Positions 15,201-27,200 of a stretch of DNA of 64,000 bases are shown here, piece by piece. The stretch's first letter is position 1. Every line of letters starts with the position of its first letter. The stretch is from the NCBI GenBank assembly GCA_007570785.1, contig ML660772.1:35854225-35918224 (forward strand). Reading direction: 5' to 3'. The notes under the pieces were generated by a model. It ran no database searches and was not told the origin of the DNA. It saw only the letters and a program-made list of their open reading frames with translations. The stretch comes from Antilocapra americana (taxonomy: Eukaryota > Chordata > Mammalia > Artiodactyla > Antilocapridae). The position numbers and the translations under genes were made by a program.

Positions 15201-18200
15201 TGAATATCTCAACATGGCATTTGAGGCTCTCCACAGCTGGCCAAGACTCAGATTTGCAGCCTCAGGCCGTGTTAATCAGTCATGAGCTCCCCTAGAACCC
15301 TTGTCATTCCTCAATTTTTCTGCTTTAATATCTTTCTGTGACTTGGAGGCCCTTCATCCTGGAAAGTGTTTGCCCTATCTCAGTCATGGGAAACCTTTAT
15401 CTCCAACATCCAGTTCTTTTATGATATAGCCTTTCCCTCCTCAACTGACTGGCTCTGTTGGGTGATTTTTCTACTATACTATTTAGTCAGTTGTATTTCA
15501 CTTGTCTCCCTGACCCAGATTTAGTTCCTTGTGGTCAGAACTTCGTTTTTTTCTCTTCTCCATATGACATAGTACCAGAAACAGTGCTTTCCCCAAATTT
15601 AACCCAATAGCACATACTTGCTGTACCTTGAGTTGAAATTTTGGGACTCCCACCAAATAAGGCTGAGTTGTTTTAGCCATGCTCATGGTGACTAGAAGTT
15701 ATGTTTTTGGCCTTTAAAACAAAGTTTTCCCTTTTATTAAAAATAATAATATATATTCACTTTAGAAGACTTGTGAAATTAAAGACACACACAAAGGGGA
15801 AAAAATCATCAGTAAACTACCTTCCAAGGGCGGCAGCTGCTGCTGTTTTGTGTTTTTAATTTTTTTTTAAATACAGAAATACTGTGTGTTTATCTTTCTC
15901 AACAGAGACAACACAGGAAGGTAGATAAAGACAAAAGGGTGAAAGCAGAGGGTTTGAACCCCCAAGCCTAGTACTTCATGACTTTGTGCCCCTATGTGTT
16001 AGTCACTTGATCCCTCTGAGACCCAGCTTCCTTATTTGAAAAACAAAAATACTGATATTATTTTTTATTCCTGTAGGGGTTTTTAGAAAATAAAATTACA
16101 AAGGATTTTGATGGTCTTTTGTACACTAGGGAATACTGTATGCCTATTTTTTATTAGTATGTCAGACTGTATTTGAAGATGAGTCTCTGGTTACTTGCAG
16201 AGATCAGTTTGAATCCTAAGTAGCAGCTCAAACTGGATTTGTGCCTGATGATAATCTTCACATCACTAAGGGAGGAAGGGGGGGACTAACTTTTACTAAA
16301 CACCTACTATGTGCCAAGTTCTCTTCTGTTCACTTCCCTTGTCTTTCCATAGCATTCTGTAGTCCGTTTTACATCTGAGAGAGCTGAATTCAGTGATCTA
16401 AGCCACTGGTATTGCAGAGTTAAAATGAAGGTAAGTCTTGCTTCACACCCTATGTTCCATCTTCACTATGTTAAGAAACACTTTTGCAGAAAAATATCTT
16501 TATGGAATTCCTCTCTTATTATGGAAGGGAAGTATTTGATTGGGTACATGGACTATTTTGAGAAAGATTCCCTCAGGAAATGTAAATGAAATTGGGATTG
16601 CTTCATATAGAAAGAGTGGATTAATTTAAAAGCCATTTTCTGGATCCCGAAAGGAAACAAGTGGTGGATATCAACCAAGTACCTCTTGCTTGTCATTCAC
16701 CTCAGCCTGCCTTAGAATGCAATTTACAGGCTTTCATACCATGGCTTCTTTAGATCTAGAAAGAACTGCTGAGACAAGCTATGGAGTGTCTTTTCCCATA
16801 AAATGTTTGTTTTGAACAAGGTAGATTTATCTTTTCAAGACTTATTAATAGCCCTATTTGGAGGTAGAAAACTAGACTCAAGAGGAGTTTCACGAAAGCA
16901 TCATTACAAATTCTGTTGAAGTTGTGATGAAAATAAAATGATATAACAGCACAGAAGATCTACAATGATATTACAGTACAGAGACACATGAGGGTGCTCT
17001 AACCAGCTGCTATAATAAAGGAATTAAACTGCTCAAATATTAGGGGAAAGTTAAGGCCTGTTGTGATGGCAGTGTTGGATCCTCATGTATAGCATTGGCT
17101 AAACAGAACAATCTTGGAATAGATGGCTTTTCTTTTAAAATGTATTGGCCCTAGTCCTCTCCCCCACCCCCATTTAAAAAAGTAGAAAATTTCATATTGG
17201 ACATTTTGGGGAATACTGAAAAGCAAAGAATAAAAAAAAAAAAAATGAATCAATGTTGCTGTCAGCCTTGGAGGCTGGGGTTTACTAGAGCCAGGCCAGT
17301 TGGAGGCTTAGCTCAGGAGGTTTGCCTTCAAACACAGCCCAGCCTGTTCTCATTTTGATTCCACAGACCTTCTGCTGGTAAGAAGGGGGAGCAGAGGCTG
17401 GGGGTCTAATGACCGCAAGAAGAGAATTAGAGACGCATGTTTATCTCAATACATTTACTCTCATTAAAGTTCATATTCACTGACATCATGCATCTCCTTG
17501 AAAAAGTCTGCCCACCCACCATTAATTAAAGCCACATTTTAAAAAGTCAGTGTGTGCTCTTTTATTCCAATCAAAAGTAGCCTCCTAAGTTTTGCAGAGT
17601 AGGCAGGAGAATATCTGAGGCCTGACAGCTGTTCACCTCTACCCAGTGAGGAATCATGTGATTTACATTAAAAGTCACATTGATTCAGAGCCTACAATAT
17701 AATAGCTGAGATCTATTGTCTTGAAGAATGGAAACACTCCATATCTAATGATCTACTAAGCAAAATTATCATTTATTTTGATGAGTCAGTGTTATTTTGG
17801 ATGCAGTGTATGACCATATGCTCTTATCTGTACAGACTGTCTGAGATCTGTATATTGTGCTTGAATAATTAAGCAGCATTCTCCTATCAAAGACACCACA
17901 GTTTATAACCTAGACGTGTGGTATCAATGTCAAAACAAAGGTCAATGTAAATTTTTCCTTATCTGAACCACTGCATAAACAGTAATTACCAATAGTTGGA
18001 GGATTGCACAACCGTAGTCTATATTCTTGGCAGTAGTCACTATAAGTTCATAAATTCATGAAAATAAGGAATGTTGATTTTCGAAGTTCAAGAAGGTACT
18101 ATTTGTAAACAGTTCAGGTCACACTCATCTTATTCCATGTGCTAAGCAGGACTTCTTTCCTTCCAACTTCCTTTAAATGAGATCTGTTCCCTCTGTGAGC

Positions 18201-21200
18201 CTAGTAAAAGGGTTTTCATCCAAATAGATCTGCATTCTTTTCTATTCTTTTTCCTATTAAAGCCCCCCCTGGGGACTTTTCAATTTTATGCTGATCTTTC
18301 TTTACATATTAATATCAAGCACATTTTTACTCTGTGTTGATAAAAGACAAATTATAGTTATCTCTTCTCATTGGCAATTATGTTATTTTAGAATGGTTCT
18401 GACTGAGTGTTTGATTAGCCCAACTGGTTTATGCTTTTTTTGAACAAAGGCCTAACATGCAGCATTCAGATTCTCTAGTTATTCTGGTCACGCCACCATT
18501 CGCCAAAACATGCTCTTCAGTGGATTGAGCACTGGCATTAAAATGATTTAATCCTAGGCCAAACCACCCCAGGGAAGTGAAAACCTGAATTCTAGTCCTG
18601 ACATTTCTTCTGATTCTGCAGGTGACCTTGAGCTCTGGAGGGTCTGTTTCCTCATCTAACAAATAGGGATTAGGGAATGAATACTGACCATCTACCCACA
18701 CCCCAAAAGTTAGGCAGGACTAGCGGTTAAGGGGCCAAAGTGCCTCTTGGGGCATGTCTGCCCTGAGGCATGTACTCATCCAGTACCAGAAAACCCAAGG
18801 TGGGGCTTTCAAGAGTGACACTGGGGTCTGGTTCTAAAAAGAGCCTCCCTGAATCTAGAAGAAGCCAACAAGCCACGCCTGGTGAGCTGCTTTCATGATA
18901 AGTTTGAGAGAAGATGTTCTTGGTCGTGACACCCCTCAGATACAAGCACCCACTGTCCTATTGGTATGTGGGGTGCAGCCCTAGCCTCAGCCACAGACGC
19001 TGTCTTGTGACTACATGGGACAGTATCCAGAGACCACAGGCACTTGACTGTATACACTGCCAAAGGCCGTGGGCGGACTCTTTCACCTCCGCTGTGGAAG
19101 GGAAGGTGGAGTGCAGGTGGCATGTTTCAGCCCAGTCGGTGGTATCCTTTAGCGCAAACAGCTCTGGGCTAGGGGACACTGGGAAGCTGTGATGATAAGC
19201 ACTTTTGTGCCTCTCTGAAAGTTTAAGGTGAGCTTGGCTTAAGTGACTTACAGGGCCATGCAGTCTACACAGTGAACACTGTCGCAGCCCATACCTTCCT
19301 GCCGGCTCGGTTGTTGTGAAGATTCATCAGGGCTCTGGCATCCTTGCCTTTCCTTTCCTTGGCATCCACAAACGCTCGGGCAAACTTGATCCCATAGTCA
19401 ATGTTATCACTGCAGCCACCCCAGTCAAAAGTGCCCTTGTTGTCCTTGGCGGTTCCCTTCTTCTTTGGGTCACAGGAACAGGATTTTAATTCTCCTTGGC
19501 TACAGGCCCTGGTGATGGCAAATACAACTCCAGCTGAAGAGATGGCGTAAACAAACGCGGATTCCCGGCTACCTGTAACAAAAGTGCTGTTCTTAAAAGT
19601 AGTCTGGAATGGCTCGTTGTGAATAACTTTCACATGATGGCTGTTTAATACTTGTTCTGCCTCTGACAAAGTATTCTTGAAGAATTCTTTCCTAGAGCCA
19701 AGGCTCGCTCTTGAATATGAATCACTGCACTTACTGCAAGCCTTTGTCGATTTGGATAACTGTGTAACAACTATCCTTAAAGTAAATAGAGTATAAAAGG
19801 CAATGCAGCAGGAGCCTGCCCTGCACACGTTAGTCTCATACATGTGCTTTCTTTAACCTAGAATCTCATGTGTCCCAGAAGAGAGGAGACAAATGTATCT
19901 GGGCCTTTGTTTCCTCCTCTGCACCATACAGTCTGAATTTTACAATTCTGTCATTTCATAACATATTTTGGTATTCATGCCACTACAGCTCTCCTGGAAA
20001 AAACCTTCCAGGCATTATTGAGGACACTCATATGCATGTAAATGATTATTACTGAAATGCTGAATTCAAAGTAATCTAGGGGCTGAGGTGGGAAGACAGT
20101 TCCTGGCAGTAACCATCCCCTCTTGGCATCAACTTGCACAAGTAAGGGGGAGATTTTTGGAGGCAATATGCAATATCCTTGAGTTACATGCTATGTCTAA
20201 CTATTAAGGTGAATTTACTTTCTTCTGGAACACCTGCACTAATCACTGGTATTGGGTGAAAGACAGTGAAAAGATTTTCTTTGGTTTTTCTGGAAGGAAA
20301 CAAATTTACCACTTATAATTAGACCTGGGCAAGAACCCTTTGGGGTGCTTTCTTAGAATTGCTCTTTATTAGAGCACAGGCTACTTTTACTTACAGACTG
20401 AAAGGTACATATTTCAGTGCAATAACTACATTAAATTATTTTAATAATCTGTAGTAACTCATAACACGGTGTTGTGGTATAGTGACAGATATAAGGCTCT
20501 TTAGGGTCTGTGTGCACCTCATTTTTCAAGTGGAGCTGTATTTCATTGTTATTAGCGTGCCTTTTTATTAATGGTTGCTGCAGCAAATATATTAACAATC
20601 AAAATAGAAGCTGAACAAGCTAATGCCAATGCAAGACAGCAAATGGAGAGCCATTTGGTGATTCAATATGTCAAAACGAGTGTGACTTTTTGAACCACGC
20701 AGCTGGGAGAACAAACCACCTTTTCGCATCGACGTCCTACTTGTTTCCGTTTGTCATTCAGTGCTAAAATTTATTATACATCCCTTGCAATATTTGCTCT
20801 GCTAGTCTCATTATTAAAAATCAGGAAAACGTATCTACACCATATTAAATGGCACTTACCTCAGCCTTCAAAAAAATCCCCCCTGAAACCTCTAATCATC
20901 AAACAAACCAAGAAAAGGAATCAATCATGCCTTGAAGTTAAGTAGAATCAATTATATGAATATTTGCCATAGGTAGCAGGTAGTGCTCTCCAGAGAGAAA
21001 TGTGATGGTCGTGGGAGCTGTTTTAGAATTCCAGATTATATTATAAGGATCACAGACGATTTTCTAAGTGAAATTGAGATGTTCTGTAAAAAATGGTGAC
21101 TAATAGATGGAGATGTGGCTTAATCTCTGGTAGTAGCTTTCAGATAAATAAAATTTTTATCTTACCCATTTTCACTGTTTAAGAAAATACCTTGTCCATA

Positions 21201-24200
21201 GTCATCCCATTGGTCTGCTAAAACCTGGTTTTGAATTTGGAGTTCAGTGCCCATATTTAGAGATATCACATGAGGGAAAATTCTCAAATGCATAATCTAT
21301 TATGCACTAATCTTACTTTTTAAGAAGAAAGAAGAGAAACTTTAGGAGGTGGTCTTTTAGGGGAAAGCTAGGGAAGATGCAGATGATAGAATGTCAGTGA
21401 CCAGACAGTATTTTGCAAGTTGGTAGAGGAATGAATTGCCTACTCATAGACTGCATCCTGGCTTAACTTCCAAACAAGTGCACTGACTTATTGGCTGAAA
21501 GAAAAAAATAAAATCACTCAAAATCTGCTACATTTCAGAAATAATTTCCAAAGCAAAACCATCACCTTTCTGAATATGTGTCATTTATTATTCAAACTCA
21601 TTACTAAATAGTTAGATATTTGTTTATTTAAATAAAAAAATAGCACATGGAATGACTTTTCATTTTACCTCCAGATGTTTTGGTATCATGTAGATACAGC
21701 CTTAAGATGTTTTCAGTTAAGTGTCTTAGATGAATCACTTAAATGCTATGTGCAAAATAGTAGCACATTTCAAGAGTTGGCTTTGTAACAAAATAAATTT
21801 TGATCTTGAGCCTCTTAGAAAAACTGATTCTGCTTAAAGCCATTGCAATATTAAACAAAATCCAAATCTGAATGGTGATATTTAGACTTCCTATTATGTT
21901 ACTATTGAAGTTTCTCTAATTTTTGGTTTGAGATAAGTCAAGCAGTGTCTACTCTGTATAGGCTAGTATAGGTGACTGGGAGGGCAAAACATTAGAAGCT
22001 AGGCTTTCTGGAAGGCTATGGATTGTTCAGCTCTTTTTAAAAATGCTTGCTTTTTTTTTTTTTTTTAAAGCAAGGATGCTACCTAATGACCTTTTGTTTG
22101 TTTAAGGCTTACTCTGGAATTCTGGAGGTATATGCAAATTCTTATAGGGTTATTTTTAAGTTTACTAGTTCTGTCTTTACATTTCTCTGCCTGTGTCTGG
22201 GGACAGCCAGTTCAATGAGCAAATTACAAAAAATTCCTAAAAATTGTTCTGGTCTTCCTCTTGTTCTCTGAAGCAAAAGAGGCAAATGTTCTCCATTTCT
22301 CTGTGACCATGGGGTATGTTAGTGACTTTTATGTTCTCCTCATATATGGTACTGCCCTTTGCCTTTCCTATTCATCTATGAGAATATTTAGGTTTCCGAA
22401 GGAGAGTTCTTAACAACTGTAAGATGTGAATTTCCCTCCAAGCAATTAATTGTAAAACTCTTTGGATAGCTTCATTGGAATTTTGTGATTATTTCCAGGA
22501 TAAGCTACCTTAGGCCAAATTCAGCCTTCCCATAACCAACACAAAATCATCACTGACAGTCACAGGAGTTTACATAAATGTCCAGGAAGGAATCTGGCCT
22601 TCTGTGAAGATTGGAAAGAAATTGTGTAGCATGAGTGTTCTAAGTTTTGAGTGCTTTGGCAGAGCATTCGGCTTCATATGAAAGAAATCTGAAGGAAATA
22701 CAGTTATAATCTCTAATTTACCTGAAGCCTTAGATTGAGTCAAACTTGTTATGCTTTCTCTATTTATTACCTTTTCCCTCTCAGCCACGGTACAGCTCTG
22801 AAGAAACAAATATTGCTGATATTAAGTTAAAGTATTTTATGAATGAATCTGCAGCTTTGGGAGATATACTGTCTTTAGGATCAGTGGTCAAACTTGCTTC
22901 CTTTGATTTGTGATCTAAAGGGTTTTTTTTTTTTCATTATGGAGACATCTTAATGGATTTTCATAGACAGACTCTATAGATGATCACTTTATAAATGAGA
23001 AGTCCTCTTAATTTGTAACCATTGGAAATGGTTGTGAGAACTTTGAAAAGGAACACTCCTAATACATCTTAAATACCAAGAGCCTGTACATAATATATGC
23101 AAAGATTTCTTGTGCCAGATATTTGCAAACTCTCTTTGACATTTGACAGGGTCCAGCATTTTGACTGATTCACTGGTGAACTAATCTAGGTGAAGTCTTA
23201 AAATTCCATGTAGCTGAAATTTATTATTATCATCCTTTCAAAAATTTTGCGATGTCATATCGAAACTCCAAAAGGAATGCAGAAGAATATAGTTCTTAAA
23301 CTAGAGAATAAAATTGCAGAATATCGCAGTAAATTAACTTTAGGGATACACTAAGAGTGAGAGCACTACGCCCTTGGGGGATTTTTAGAGACATTCAGTT
23401 ATGCATTTGGCCTCATAAAACCCTAGGGCTATGATGATTACATGATAGAAACACCCTCTGTTAAGCATTACCAAGTGCACAGCCCTAATGATTTTCTTAG
23501 GAAGGGGTAGGGGAGGGCGGTGGGCAAAAGCAAGAGGAAAGTTTCCTGTTTCTGGGATTCACATATAGACTCTTGTGTTTTCAGTCAGATTTCCCAGTAG
23601 CAAATGGGATGTGCTGCTTCTTGAAGAAGCTGCTAAGTCCAGGTTAAGGGATGGGTTTCTTTTTAAAAATAGGATTTGATTTTCAGTTAATTTTCTCTGC
23701 TTGTATACAAGCTAGTGAGCTACTTTCCACATTCAGAACATTTAAGTTTATTATGTAATTAGATAATTTTCACTGTGCTTTCTAAAAAAAGTAAAGAAAC
23801 CACAGGTGTACCCCATTTTATTGCACTTTATTGGGCTTCACAGATACTGTGACTTTTATTTATTTTTTTTAATAAACTGAAGCTTTGTGGCAACCCTGCA
23901 TTGTCAGATGACAGCATTTTTTGAAAAAAGTAGTTTAAAATTAAGGTATGTACGTTGTTTTTACCATAGTTACTACACATGTATACATAATGCAATATAC
24001 ATATATATATAATTTAAACATAACTTTTATATGCATTGGGAAACCAAAAAAATTCATGTGACTTGCTTTACTGTATATATTGACTGGTGATCAGGAACCA
24101 AACCTGCAGTATCTCCAAGGTCTACCTTGATGTATTCATGGTTCTCACCCTACCTTCCATAAATATCCTCCTGCCTAAAACTTCCCTGGAGAATAGGTAC

Positions 24201-27200
24201 TCACTGCAAGTTTATTCATTCATTCATTCGACCATTCAATGAATGAGTGCTGCCTACAACGTATGAGATACAAGCTAGGTGCCGAGAGGGCAGAATGAGT
24301 CCCTGCCTTACAGAATTTACAGTTTACTGGTAAAAAAAAAAAAGTTTAGAAACAGTGACCCAAGACTGAGTAGCTGAATGGGAGGTCAAAGGTGACAAGC
24401 AGAGGTTTCTCTCTGCTTCTCCATCACACCAATTTGTTATTGTAACAATGACCATTTATGGCCAATAAAAGATGTGGGCATTCTTTCCCAATCTTCTGCT
24501 AAATCCTTCTGGAAGGGTCAGGTCCCAGAAAGAAGAGTTTAAAAGTCAAGAGTGCTCTGTGGCTGCTGCTTCCTTTTCTCCTAGAGACAAGATCTGAACC
24601 TGGAGGGACAGTCAGGGTTATGATGGGACATGGATGGACAGAGCTAAGGGGCACTGCATCCTGACCCACGACCAGCCTCCTCCAAAACTTTAGACAGGCC
24701 TCTTGATTTCTTGAGCCCACACACATAAAATAGGGCCAACAGCACCCAACAGAACAAGCTTCTTGACTGAACAGAATGCAAGACAAGACAACAGGGACTG
24801 TGAAGGTCAAATAAGGGTGTGTGCATGTGAGGGCAGAGCCCATGAGCTGTGTGAAGGTGAGAGACTTACTTCGGAGCAGGACCCTGCCGAAGAGGCTGTG
24901 ATCCCTGTCCAGGGTGTTGCAGTTCCAGCGGTGCTGGCGGAACTGGTGCTGGCACTCCATCGTCCACTCAGTCACGCCCAGGCCAATGGCACGCATCACA
25001 TCTGGGTGTCGGTGGCACAGCTGCCGTTGGTGGCTCACCAGGCCTGGCACATTGTCACACATCACCCTGGAGGAGCCACTTGTAGCTCTCATGTACCTAG
25101 GAAGGACCAGCGTTGGGGAGAGTACTGAACAGCAAGGCCTGGTACGGCGTTTCCCCGGAGTGGGAAAAGTTCAAAACAGCATTTCAAATAAGAACTCTTT
25201 ATCCTTTAGGGGATATTAGAAAGCAAAACTTGTTTTGTTTTGTTTTAAACTTAAAGGTCACTGGAGAAGTGGCACGGCAGGTATGGTGAGTGATCTGGTA
25301 GAAGCCACCCCAAAACTAAGTGCTGACTGTTTCTTGGCCGTGAAGCCAAGGCCACCGGGTGAGGCTCTGGGCAGAGTGGGAGAGGCGAGATCTGCAGTCT
25401 GGGAATGGGGGCAGAGGGGAAGGGCCAACAGGTTTTTGGAAGACGTTTTTCTCAAGAAGCCTCTGATCTCAGTACACAGTGTGTCCAGACTTGGCTTTGG
25501 AGGAAGTAGACCTTTAGAAGCTCCTCACAGCCATTTTGTTGATCTGATGTTTAAGTGTCTTAAAGAAACTGTCTAATCAGCACCTACTGGGATCTGATGC
25601 TACACTCTCTGCACAGACATGCCATTCTGTTCCTACTAAAGAATCCTTTAAATATTTCCATTTTCCAGCTCTTTTTGGCTTTTATAGAGAACCCTTGGAA
25701 AAAAATCTTCCTATTGTTATTAAGGATACTAAATGTTTGGAAGAATCAAACAGTGTTATAGCTTCATAAAGTACTTTTGAAAAGAAACTTTAACAAAAAA
25801 TTACATCATCATCTCTAACCAGATGTTCTCTATTAGTTGTGAAATGTTTAGAAAGGTACCTTTTATATAACCCAAGCTGCCATAGGTGTCTTTTGAAGCG
25901 ATCAAACAAGGAGAATGTCTTTTTCTTGAATTTTCATTATTTTATATGATCATAAAATCGTTACAGCTGTGACTCCCCAAAAATATATTTAAGTGACAGC
26001 TGAGAGACAATGTGACAAAAAGCCTGGGCAGTAAATAATGTTTATACACCCATGGAAACAGAAATAGTCATTTTATTGAAAAATGGTCACTCTGATAAAT
26101 CAATCTTTGGTCCTGTGTCAGCAATGTCAAGGCTAAACGCCCTTCTGTTCAAAGCAGCTTAGGAAGGAATTGAACCCCTCTTCGTATCAACCTTTTGCCT
26201 TGCTCCTTTGGAGAGCTCGTGTCTTCCTAAAGTTTCCTGCTCTAGTCTTTCATTTGGCCAAAATGCCTGACTTGCCAGATTCTTAAAAAAAAAAAAAAAG
26301 TGCTTCATAACAGATAACCGATCTTTCTAAATCGAGTTTTAAGTGTATGTTGTGAAGTTTTTAGGTGTGGGTGGGGAGAGCCTCGCCCCTTGGAACATTT
26401 GAGGATGATGATAACCTGTTAGGTTTCAAAGTTCCTTCGCTCTTCCAAATAGATAGAAGATCACCGAGTAAAGGGACAGCAGCAAAGTTACCCTTTGAGG
26501 TGACTGGTTTCGACCAGGGTAACATCTTAGAGTCCCCGACCTCTGGAGCTTTCTATTAAGGCGGTAGTCTCTACCTGGGGGCAGCGAAATGTTCTTCCGC
26601 CCCACTGGGGTGAAGCACTAGGAATGTGGAAGGACGAGAAATAATGCAAAATCTGACGCTTTGGGTTCTACGGCTCGCGCCTGCCTGAATTGGCCCGTCG
26701 GTTTACCTTGAGGGTTTTGCGGGGTGGGAGCAGAGGGAGACGATTGTGGTTTTGGAGGTGAGTTTACACGCTCACGCGTGCGCACGCACACACAGATGTC
26801 TGTGCTAGTGGAGCTAGAGACCCGGTTAGCGCTTGTCTAAAAGATCCCGATTTTGCGGTCACTCCGCTGGATCCAAATAAACCAAACATCCTAGCTCTCC
26901 TCTGAGGGGCGATGTGTGTGTAGTGGGTTGGGGTAGTGGTGGAAGGATTGGAGTTGTCAAAGCCGGAATGGCCTTCCAAGGAAAAGCGAAGGTGGATAGG
27001 AGAGGGCAGCAGCTGGGATCGGGTCGGAATCCGTGACTGCCACGGCCGCGAGGAAGCGCCGCCGGGAAGGATCTATGTGACCAGTGCGGTCTCCATTCCC
27101 ATCTCCGAAATCCCTCGGCTCCCGTGCGCGTGGACTTACCACCATGAAGAGCTGACCTCAGGGCTGAGCCAGGTAAAGAGCAGAGGGAGCCAGAGCCAGA

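Larger units (their letters stand above)
3235..19294 (-). other. WNT2: WNT2 intron 3
   Basis: A 16-kb intron between coding exons 3 and 4. Stretches not listed separately (4.0-6.3, 11.2-12.3, 12.6-14.6, 14.8-15.9 and 16.5-18.5 kb) hold no recognisable exon. The segment 17.4-18.1 kb is repeat-free and carries several transcription-factor-like motifs. Confidence 0.85.
19573..24869 (-). other. WNT2: WNT2 intron 2
   Basis: A 5.3-kb intron, unusually poor in young SINEs compared with the rest of the window. It holds a Tigger element near 23.8-24.1 kb and a candidate regulatory segment near 20.5 kb. The stretches 21.0-23.8 and 24.1-24.85 kb show no exon. Confidence 0.85.

Noticed and set aside
19265..19843. 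192-codon frame on the minus strand as an independent gene
   Set aside because: It is WNT2 exon 3 plus chance open intronic sequence on both sides.
24499..25092. 197-codon frame on the minus strand as a complete protein
   Set aside because: Only the part from 24870 to 25096 is WNT2 exon 2; the rest is read-through into intron 2 after a clear GTAAGT donor.
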